Assembly (NCBI GenBank): GCA_030152865.1
Contig: JASLIW010000008.1
Span: forward strand, 1 to 10,053
DNA: 10,053 nucleotides
Direction: 5' to 3'
Source: Bacteroides sp.
Lineage (GTDB): Bacteria > Bacteroidota > Bacteroidia > Bacteroidales > Bacteroidaceae
In this document: positions 1 through 4,938 of the stretch, one piece after another
Layout: each line of letters opens with the position of its first letter
How positions within the stretch are numbered: the first letter of the stretch is position 1
Made by a program: the position numbers and the translations under genes
The notes under the pieces: model-generated
The model's database searches: none
What the model saw: only the letters and a program-made list of their open reading frames with translations
Told to the model about the DNA's origin: nothing

Positions 1-48
1 TGGCTGACAGCCAATAATAAGCTTGCTTTGACTCCAACTTTTTTTCAT
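1..48 (-). CDS. N-terminal fragment of an unidentified protein (runs off the left edge)
   Basis: An ATG at 48-46 opens a minus-strand frame that stays open to the window edge, giving the 16 residues MKKSWSQSKLIIGCQP. This is too short to recognise a family. The start is believable because a near-consensus Bacteroidetes promoter lies about 70 nt upstream on the same strand (147 to 116), and nothing between that promoter and the ATG looks coding. There is no obvious signal peptide in the visible residues. The gene is divergent from galE. The product is unknown; the rest of the gene lies outside the window. Confidence 0.4.
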   Translation of the reverse strand, partial: MKKSWSQSKLIIGCQP

Positions 49-115
49 GGCAAAGTATTTTCTTAGTATGTGTATTTAAAGTTAAACTGATTGTGTTGTG
101 ATTCAGCTTTGATTA

Positions 116-147
116 CAAATATATGTTTTGAAATTGAAATCCACAAA
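116..147 (-). promoter_or_regulatory. Bacteroidetes-type promoter reading leftward
   Basis: On the minus strand, TTTG (147-144) is followed after exactly 20 nt by TATATTTG (123-116). This matches the Bacteroidetes primary sigma factor pattern, a -33 TTTG and a -7 TAnnTTTG spaced about 19-21 nt, at every defined base. Transcription would begin just left of position 116 and reach the ATG at 48 after a leader of roughly 60 nt. Confidence 0.6.
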
Positions 148-263
148 AAGAGTTTAAGTATAATTTGAAATAGTTCTATTTTGGAATAGGGTTGTTGTTT
201 GCAATATCCTGATTATAAGGTTTTTGTGTTCTTATTTATACGGATTCTATATTTTATTAGCTT

Positions 264-410
264 ATGAATGAAAATGATTTGGTTTTGAAGTCTTTCGAAT
301 GGTTTATGTATGGCTTTCCGAATGGTCCTGTTTTTGAGGAGATATGTAAGATATCGGAGTCTGTAGAAGGTGTTTGTTTGGTCCCTGACAGAAGGCTCAT
401 TTGGTCCTGA
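264..410 (+). CDS. Possible 48-residue small protein, unrecognised
   Basis: An ATG at 264 opens a frame of 48 codons closed by TGA at 408-410. The peptide begins MNENDLVLKSFEWF and ends VPDRRLIWS. It has a plausible mix of acidic, aromatic and hydrophobic residues, no signal peptide and no transmembrane segment. I recognise no family and find no consensus promoter directly in front of it. It could be a real small protein, a leader peptide, a remnant of a decayed gene, or chance. The final codons overlap one arm of a possible RNA pairing described in the findings. Confidence 0.2.
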   Translation: MNENDLVLKSFEWFMYGFPNGPVFEEICKISESVEGVCLVPDRRLIWS

Positions 411-420
411 TGTTTAGGCT

Positions 421-458
421 AAAGGTCTAGGTACGAGCGAAATGATGCAGGGACCTTT
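421..458 (+). terminator. Weak hairpin upstream of galE (possible terminator or attenuator)
   Basis: AAAGGTC (421-427) can pair with GACCTTT (452-458) around a 24-nt loop, and the DNA that follows is T-rich (TACTTTTCTATTTT). The stem is only 7 bp and the T-run is interrupted, so termination is uncertain. The right arm can instead pair with GGTCCCTG at 380-387. Confidence 0.25.
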
Positions 459-505
459 TACTTTTCTATTTTGACTGGTAATAAAAAGATATTTATAGGT
501 GTATC

Positions 506-537
506 TTTCAAAGAGTAGATTATAATTCATATTTTTG
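506..537 (+). promoter_or_regulatory. Predicted galE promoter
   Basis: TTTC (506-509), one mismatch from the -33 TTTG, is followed after 20 nt by TATTTTTG (530-537), an exact TAnnTTTG -7 element. The expected transcript start is a few bases right of 537, giving a leader of about 20 nt before the galE ATG at 562. Confidence 0.55.
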
Positions 538-561
538 TAATTCAAAACGAAAATTACAATT

Positions 562-1596
562 ATGAAGAAAAGAATTCTTGTTACGGGAGGTACTGGCTAC
601 ATTGGCTCTCATACAGTAGTTGAACTGCAGAACAGCGGTTACGAAGTAGTAATTATTGATAATCTATCTAATTCTAGTGCTGATGTTGTTGACAACATTG
701 AAAAGGTTTCTGGTGTTCGCCCTGCCTTTATAGAGTTGGACTGCTTAGACTATCAAGGTTTGGATGAGGTGTTTTCTAAATACAAAGGGATTGAAGCTAT
801 CATTCACTTTGCTGCAAGCAAGGCAGTAGGTGAGTCTGTAGAAAAACCTTTGTTGTATTATCGTAACAACTTGGTTTCACTCATCAATTTATTAGAGCTC
901 ATGCCTAAGCATGATGTGAAAGGTATCGTGTTCTCTTCATCTTGTACTGTTTATGGTCAGCCTGATGAATTACCAGTAACTGAGCAAGCTCCAATCAAGA
1001 AAGCGGAGTCTCCTTATGGAAATACAAAGCAAATTAATGAAGAAATTATTCGTGATACAGTAGCTTCAGGTTCTCCTATTCAGGCTATTATGCTACGTTA
1101 CTTCAATCCAATCGGTGCACACCCTACAGCCTTACTTGGTGAGTTGCCCTGTGGTGTTCCTCAGAACCTTGTGCCTTACATTACTCAAACAGCCATGGGA
1201 ATCCGTGAGCAGTTAAGTGTGTTTGGTGATGACTATGATACTCCTGATGGATCTTGTATTCGTGATTTTATTAATGTTGTCGATTTAGCTAAAGCTCATG
1301 TAATTGCTATCGAACGCATCTTAGAGTCAAAGCAAAAGGATAGCGTAGAGGTGTTCAATATTGGTACAGGTAGAGGTTTGTCAGTATTAGAACTCATAGA
1401 AGCTTTTGAAAAAGCAACAGGAGAAAAACTAAATTATAAGATTGTAGGTCGCCGTGCCGGAGATATCGAGAAAGTTTGGGCCAATCCAGATTATGCTAAT
1501 AACGAATTGGGCTGGAAGGCTGAAATAGGTATTGAAGACACTTTACTTTCTGCCTGGAACTGGCAAAAGAAGTTGAGAGAAAGAGGAATACAGTAA
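562..1596 (+). CDS. galE: UDP-glucose 4-epimerase (GalE), short-chain dehydrogenase superfamily
   Basis: This enzyme interconverts UDP-glucose and UDP-galactose in the cytoplasm, using bound NAD. It serves galactose use and the supply of sugar nucleotides for surface polysaccharides. The 344-residue length is typical. The N-terminal Rossmann motif TGGTGYIGSH (residues 8-17) binds NAD, FSSSCTVYG (124-132) holds the catalytic serine (S127 by alignment from memory to E. coli S124), and SPYGNTK (150-156) supplies the catalytic Y152 and K156. RYFNPIGAHP (179-188) and GRRAGDIEKVWA (296-307) are the substrate-binding segments. Val305 stands where the E. coli enzyme has Tyr299, a position known to limit acceptance of N-acetylated sugars, so UDP-GlcNAc/GalNAc activity is possible. 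The ATG at 562 begins just before the NAD motif, as is normal for the family. The gene appears monocistronic, with its own promoter and no close neighbour on the + strand. Confidence 0.95.
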   Translation: MKKRILVTGGTGYIGSHTVVELQNSGYEVVIIDNLSNSSADVVDNIEKVSGVRPAFIELDCLDYQGLDEVFSKYKGIEAIIHFAASKAVGESVEKPLLYYRNNLVSLINLLELMPKHDVKGIVFSSSCTVYGQPDELPVTEQAPIKKAESPYGNTKQINEEIIRDTVASGSPIQAIMLRYFNPIGAHPTALLGELPCGVPQNLVPYITQTAMGIREQLSVFGDDYDTPDGSCIRDFINVVDLAKAHVIAIERILESKQKDSVEVFNIGTGRGLSVLELIEAFEKATGEKLNYKIVGRRAGDIEKVWANPDYANNELGWKAEIGIEDTLLSAWNWQKKLRERGIQ

Positions 1597-1763
1597 AAAT
1601 ACTTATATATGAATGAACAAAATAAAACACCTTACGTTATATGATTAGAAAGTCAATCTAAAGATGGGTTGATGAGCCAGGTAAAACCTGCATAATTTGA
1701 CCTTGTTTACTTAGGTTTGACTTTATAGTAGTTTTGTCGTGTTTTATTTTGTGTTTGTGTTGG

Positions 1764-1801
1764 GTAGTACTGCGATGTGAATCGTGGTACTACTTTTTTT
1801 T
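1764..1801 (+). terminator. Strong intrinsic terminator downstream of galE
   Basis: GTAGTACTGCGAT (1764-1776) pairs with ATCGTGGTACTAC (1781-1793) around a GTGA loop. The stem is a continuous 13 bp that includes two G-U pairs, and eight T residues follow (1794-1801). It is 167 nt after the galE stop, so it ends either a long galE 3' leader-out or a separate short transcript. Confidence 0.85.
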
Positions 1802-1826
1802 GTACGAACTGCAATGTGTTTTGATA

Positions 1827-1841
1827 ATATTCATTGAATAT
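1827..1841. promoter_or_regulatory. 15-bp inverted repeat, possible operator
   Basis: ATATTCA (1827-1833) and TGAATAT (1835-1841) form a perfect inverted repeat with a single central base. It lies between TTTG (1820-1823) and the near -7 sequence TATCTTTA (1852-1859), a position where a repressor or activator of the downstream barrel gene could bind. AT-rich DNA produces such repeats by chance, so the assignment is tentative. Confidence 0.3.
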
Positions 1842-1886
1842 CTTAAACATTTATCTTTACTTATTGTTAAAGATTAAGAATGTAAG

Positions 1887-1934
1887 AAAGGTAGGTCAAG
1901 CTGTGTTTCAGCTTCTAGATTAAAACTTACCTTT
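1887..1934 (+). promoter_or_regulatory. Nested stem-loop in the probable 5' leader of the barrel protein gene
   Basis: AAAGGTAGGT (1887-1896) can pair with ACTTACCTTT (1925-1934), 10 bp with one G-U pair. Inside this, AAGCTG (1898-1903) pairs with CAGCTT (1909-1914) around TGTTT. No T-run follows the outer stem, so it is not a normal terminator. It ends 27 nt before the ATG at 1962 and could affect translation or mRNA stability. Confidence 0.35.
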
Positions 1935-1961
1935 TCTAGTATAAACTTAAAGATAGAACGT

Positions 1962-2582
1962 ATGAAAAAGTTATTTACAGCCCTAATGGTGGCTATGATG
2001 TTTGTAGTAGTACCTACTCGGGCTCAAAGCTTAGATCAACTGCACTGGAATATCAATGCAGGAGTAAATGTAGCTAATTATTTAAATACGCCTACGGTGG
2101 TAGATGCCAAGGCAAAACTTGGCGCTTTTTTTGGAGTTGGTGTTACTTATGATCTAGATACCAGTTGGTTTTTAGAGTCAGGTTTAACCGTATCACTAAA
2201 AGGTTCATCTGTAAAAGGTCCATGGGAAGGTGAGTTAGATCGTATAAGCAAAATGAAGTTTAACCCTGTCTATTTACATATTCCTATACATGCAGGTTAT
2301 AAGTTTCACTTTAGCAATGGATATAATTTAAACTTAAGTGCAGGTCCATATATGGCTTTTGGCTTAGGTGGTAAAGGTAAGCTAGGAGGAGAAAAGGCTT
2401 CCATGTTTAGCTCTAATGGATTTGACTTCAAGCGATTTGATATGGGCTTGGGTGTAAAAGCAGGTATGGATATTGATATCTTCAATGTATTTGTTGGCTA
2501 TGATTATGGTTTAATAAAATTAGATAGTTCCTTTAAAGCTAGAAATGGTAATTTCTATGCTGGGGTTGGTTTAAGGTTCTAA
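1962..2582 (+). CDS. Secreted outer-membrane beta-barrel protein (PF13568-like porin family)
   Basis: The 206-residue product starts with a classical signal peptide: a KK n-region, a hydrophobic core at residues 4-17, and a likely cut after TRA (residue 21) leaving QSLD. The rest alternates polar and hydrophobic or aromatic residues, with many glycines (GVNVANYL, GVGVTYDLD, FFLESGL-type strands, HAGYKFHF, LSAGPYMAFG, MGLGVKAG, VFVGYDYGL), and ends in FYAGVGLRF with a terminal Phe. That is the usual signature of an eight-strand outer-membrane barrel of the Bacteroidota. Such proteins are inserted in the outer membrane; the exact role of this one (structural, adhesion, small-solute channel) cannot be read from the sequence. 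It is followed after 21 nt by its own terminator, so it is likely a single-gene unit. Leader structures upstream hint at regulation. Confidence 0.85.
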   Translation: MKKLFTALMVAMMFVVVPTRAQSLDQLHWNINAGVNVANYLNTPTVVDAKAKLGAFFGVGVTYDLDTSWFLESGLTVSLKGSSVKGPWEGELDRISKMKFNPVYLHIPIHAGYKFHFSNGYNLNLSAGPYMAFGLGGKGKLGGEKASMFSSNGFDFKRFDMGLGVKAGMDIDIFNVFVGYDYGLIKLDSSFKARNGNFYAGVGLRF

Positions 2583-2603
2583 TCCTAAAAAGATTTAAAC
2601 GAG

Positions 2604-2636
2604 AAGAGAGTTTAGCTTGCTAAGCTCTCTTTTTTA
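2604..2636 (+). terminator. Intrinsic terminator of the barrel protein gene
   Basis: AAGAGAGTTTAGC (2604-2616) and GCTAAGCTCTCTT (2619-2631) pair over 13 positions with one T-G wobble. The nominal loop is 2 nt, so the top pair probably opens. Six or more T residues overlap and follow the right arm. Confidence 0.85.
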
Positions 2637-2763
2637 TTTTCGCATTGTAGTGATTTTAAATAATAAAATATCTTGAACTAATAAGTGTTATGGCTTGTTT
2701 TATAATTAGTTATATGTATCTATAGTTATAAAAGATGAGTGTTTATTAATTTAAAATGAGATT

Positions 2764-3351
2764 ATGAAACATGGATTATTGAGTACAATTCAGAGAACAG
2801 CTAAGTATTGGTGGGTAGGTCTACTAATAGGTATCCTTATATTAATTCTTGGCTTTTGGAGTTTTACAGTACCTGTAGCGACTTTGCTATCTCTTAATAT
2901 TCTTTTTATAGTTGGCTTTATTGTAAGTGGAATAGGTGATATTAGTTATGCTATTGCTGTTCGTAAAGAGAGTAGCGATTGGGGCTGGATTCTAGCTGGA
3001 GGAATTATCAGCTTGATCTTAGGGCTTGCTCTTGCCTCACGTCCTTTAGAGAGTGTTGTTATTCTATTGCTTTATGTGGGCTTTTGGGTGGCTTTTCAGG
3101 CTGTTATGACGATAGCTACCTCGATATCAATGCAGCGTAACGGCTGGAAGGGCTGGGGTTGGTTTTTGTTTTTTGGAATATTAGGAGTTATTTTCTCTAT
3201 CTTATTGATTACAAATCCTGCTTACGCTTCGGGTTTTATTGTAGCCTTATTTTCTATATCATTAATCCTATATGGAGTAACGAGAATTTATTACTCCTTT
3301 AAGCTGAGAAAGCTGAATCAAATGTTTAAAAGTGAAGAAGATGTGATTTAG
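2764..3351 (+). CDS. HdeD/DUF308 family six-helix inner-membrane protein
   Basis: The 195-residue product is almost wholly hydrophobic, with six predicted membrane helices near residues 15-33, 39-65, 74-92, 97-119, 129-150 and 155-177. Three helix pairs open with similar Trp-rich starts and close with a Pro: YWWVGLLIG...FTVP, DWGWILAGG...ASRP and GWGWFLFFG...ITNP. This internal threefold repeat is the HdeD/DUF308 pattern. The C-terminus is short, polar and charged (residues 178-195). In E. coli HdeD is an acid-resistance-island membrane protein; the biochemical role of the wider family is unsettled and no specific role is claimed here. There is no cleavable signal peptide. No consensus promoter was found in the 120 nt upstream, although the preceding terminator suggests independent transcription. 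The palindrome at 3374-3405 ends the unit. Confidence 0.85.
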   Translation: MKHGLLSTIQRTAKYWWVGLLIGILILILGFWSFTVPVATLLSLNILFIVGFIVSGIGDISYAIAVRKESSDWGWILAGGIISLILGLALASRPLESVVILLLYVGFWVAFQAVMTIATSISMQRNGWKGWGWFLFFGILGVIFSILLITNPAYASGFIVALFSISLILYGVTRIYYSFKLRKLNQMFKSEEDVI

Positions 3352-3373
3352 CTCAGTACTGATGTAAATAGAA

Positions 3374-3405
3374 TAATAAAAGCTCTCAATTGAGAGCTTT
3401 TATTA
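3374..3405. terminator. Perfect 32-bp palindrome, two-way terminator
   Basis: TAATAAAAGCTCTCAA (3374-3389) is followed immediately by its exact reverse complement (3390-3405). On either strand the GC-richer stem AGCTCTC/GAGAGCT is flanked by A-rich then T-rich arms, the layout of a bidirectional intrinsic terminator. It sits between the convergent HdeD-family gene (ending at 3351) and the exonuclease gene (ending at 3426). Confidence 0.85.
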
Positions 3406-3425
3406 GGTCTTATTGATTGTATCTT

Positions 3426-3962
3426 TTAGTATTTTTTTCTGTTGTTTAGTTTTACACTCATTTTAGTTGTATCAGGAAGGACTCCATTTAGGTAATTGAT
3501 GTAAAACTGAGCACAGCACTTAGCATCGAAGCAAGCATCGTGATGCTTGGTATAATCAATTGCATAGCCATAGCATAAATCTTTTAACCCTCTTTTTAAT
3601 AATCGATAAGTACATACAAAAGGCTTTAAAAAATTAGGCATAGTATAGAATGAGAGATTTTCTGCTAGGACAGATGAGTCAAAACTAGCATTGTGAGCTA
3701 CTAACTGATGAGTATTGAGCTCTTCTTCTATCTGTTCCCATATTTCAGGAAAAGCAAGTTCATTTTCCGTATCAGATTCATAGATGCCATGTATTTGCGA
3801 GGTGCGTGGGTGAATACGATTGTGAGGTGGACGAACTAGAAATGATTCAGTGCGTACAATTTGATCTCCAATTACGTATGCAAGCCCAATCTGACAGATA
3901 AATCGAGGTTTCGAAAGGGCTGCAGTTTCTACATCTATAGCTATAAAATCATATTTAGGCAT
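3426..3962 (-). CDS. DEDDh-type 3'-5' exonuclease, DnaQ/RNase T superfamily
   Basis: This 178-residue protein is a stand-alone exonuclease domain that would remove nucleotides from 3' ends using two metal ions. All three exonuclease motifs are present: FIAIDVET with D10 and E12 (ExoI), VAHNASFD with D95 (ExoII), and HHDACFDA with H141 and D146 (ExoIII, DEDDh type). An IHGI segment (57-60) precedes ExoII, as in DnaQ-like proteins and related small exonucleases. There is no BRCT, helicase or polymerase domain; the C-terminal tail of about 15 residues is basic. It may act in DNA repair, RNA trimming or proofreading, and the sequence does not decide among these. It lies 58 nt downstream of the FNT channel gene on the same strand, with no clear terminator between, so co-transcription is possible. 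No functional link is evident. Confidence 0.9.
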   Translation of the reverse strand: MPKYDFIAIDVETAALSKPRFICQIGLAYVIGDQIVRTESFLVRPPHNRIHPRTSQIHGIYESDTENELAFPEIWEQIEEELNTHQLVAHNASFDSSVLAENLSFYTMPNFLKPFVCTYRLLKRGLKDLCYGYAIDYTKHHDACFDAKCCAQFYINYLNGVLPDTTKMSVKLNNRKKY

Positions 3963-4020
3963 ATGCTGTTTTAAAAAGGATTACATTAGTCAATTCTAAG
4001 TAGCTAACAAAGCTCTAAAT

Positions 4021-4806
4021 TTAGTCTTTTAAATAGAGATAGCCATAAGCTAATCCAACAAATCCTGCACCCCCAAGGAAGTTACCAAGTGTGGAGGGAA
4101 TTAAGTTTTTTAGAATAAAGTCTGTCCAAAGAATATCTGCTCCTGAATAGATAGCAGTTGGGATAAAATACATGTTTGCTATGGAGTGTTCATAGCCTAA
4201 CGTGACAAATAGCATAACAGGAATCCAAATACCGATACATTTACCCATCACATCTTTGGCTGTATAGCCTAAGAACATACCTAAGCAAACGAGCCAGTTT
4301 GCCCCAATTCCTTTCAAGAGTACCGTGTAAAAATCTTGATATACTTTAGTTTCAGCATAATTGTGGAAGTAGCTAAGCCAAGGTTCACTCTGTAGCAGAC
4401 CTACTTGCTGTGTCATGAAATAAGCAATTATTTGGGTGCCTAAGAAGTTGAAGAGGTAGGAGAGAGCCAAATACTTAACAAAGGTTTGCATCGTTATCTT
4501 ATGCTGCATTTTGGAGAGCGTGAATCCCGCGCAATCACTTGTAAATAAATCAACACCTGTCAGAGAGACCATGATAAGTCCAACAGGGAATAAAGCTCCA
4601 GTTAGAAACTTGATTAATCCCGGATTTTCAGCTCCAACTCCTGGCATTCCTCCTGCTACCATAAGAGATAGAAGACCACCAAAAGCAATGAAGGCACCTC
4701 CAAGGATGGCCATTAGGCAAAATTTAAAAAGAGGTTGGGATACCTTTGTTTGTACGGAAGCCGCAAATAAAGCTGTAGCCTCTTTAGCTGAATAATAATT
4801 ATTCAT
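4021..4806 (-). CDS. Formate/nitrite transporter (FNT) family channel, FocA-like
   Basis: A 261-residue inner-membrane protein with six hydrophobic segments, expected to form a pentameric channel for small monovalent anions such as formate or nitrite. Key features of the family are visible: GVDLFTS (84-90), matching the E. coli FocA pore loop with L87, F88 and T89; KGIGANWLVCLG (165-176); GYEHSIANM (204-212), carrying the pore histidine H207 that corresponds to FocA H209; and NLIPSTLGNFLGG (234-246) near the end. I chose the ATG at 4806 rather than the in-frame GTG at 4863, because the extra 19 residues are hydrophobic and unlike FNT amino ends, whereas MNNYYSAKEA starts the normal cytoplasmic helix. 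DLFTS is closer to FocA than to the ELFTG of NirC-type channels, which favours formate, but the substrate is not certain. A terminator separates it from the cytochrome unit upstream. Confidence 0.9.
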   Translation of the reverse strand: MNNYYSAKEATALFAASVQTKVSQPLFKFCLMAILGGAFIAFGGLLSLMVAGGMPGVGAENPGLIKFLTGALFPVGLIMVSLTGVDLFTSDCAGFTLSKMQHKITMQTFVKYLALSYLFNFLGTQIIAYFMTQQVGLLQSEPWLSYFHNYAETKVYQDFYTVLLKGIGANWLVCLGMFLGYTAKDVMGKCIGIWIPVMLFVTLGYEHSIANMYFIPTAIYSGADILWTDFILKNLIPSTLGNFLGGAGFVGLAYGYLYLKD

Positions 4807-4877
4807 AGTGTGTGCGCTTAAAATGATAGAGTGGAATATAATAAATATTTGAATAATATCCACTGACTTTTTAAGCT

Positions 4878-4921
4878 AAAAAGCTTCTCTTATCCATATA
4901 TAGCTAGTTGATAAGAGAGCT
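4878..4921 (-). terminator. Intrinsic terminator of the cytochrome/ccsBA unit
   Basis: Reading leftward, AGCTCTCTTATC (4921-4910) pairs with GATAAGAGAAGCT (4894-4882) over 12 bp with one bulged base, around a 15-nt loop. It runs into a run of five T residues (4882-4878 on the minus strand). It begins 17 nt beyond the ccsBA stop codon. A second small inverted repeat, AAGCT-AAAA-AGCTT (4873-4886), overlaps the end. Confidence 0.75.
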
Positions 4922-4938
4922 GATAGACAGTTGTAAAA

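Larger units (their letters stand above)
49..505. other. Long intergenic region, largely without recognised genes
   Basis: This stretch of about 450 nt separates the leftward partial gene from galE. It contains the leftward promoter at 116-147, one weak 48-codon open frame (264-410), direct copies of CGAATGGT at 296-303 and 319-326, GGTCCTG-like words at 324, 380 and 403, and a possible hairpin (421-458). I see no tRNA, rRNA or known riboswitch pattern. The rest is AT-rich DNA with nothing recognisable. Confidence 0.5.
1597..1961. other. 365-nt intergenic region between galE and the barrel protein gene
   Basis: No convincing gene is seen. It holds a small hairpin CAGGT-AAA-ACCTG (1678-1690), an isolated TAGTTTTG (1729-1736) that matches a -7 element but lacks a well-spaced -33 TTTG, a strong terminator (1764-1801), a 15-bp inverted repeat (1827-1841) and a nested stem-loop (1887-1934). 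The right half, after the terminator, is presumably the promoter and leader of the 1962 gene. Confidence 0.5.

Noticed and set aside
1610..1645. Tiny frame MNEQNKTPYVI after galE
   Set aside because: Only 11 codons, with no promoter or conserved context visible.
3374..3405. Attachment site or mobile-element end
   Set aside because: The perfect palindrome lies between two convergent gene ends and has the stem plus A/T-rich arms of a two-way terminator. No integrase, transposase or target duplication is nearby.
4511..4795. Open + strand frame inside the FNT gene
   Set aside because: It lies wholly antisense to a well-supported gene, is low-complexity and Pro-rich, and resembles no protein family. 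Similar antisense frames at 5126-5374, 7692-7937 and 9012-9257 were rejected for the same reason.
4807..4863. Earlier GTG start for the FNT channel, adding 19 residues
   Set aside because: The extension (DIIQIFIIFHSIILSAHT) is hydrophobic and unlike the amino ends of FNT proteins. The internal ATG begins at the expected cytoplasmic helix.
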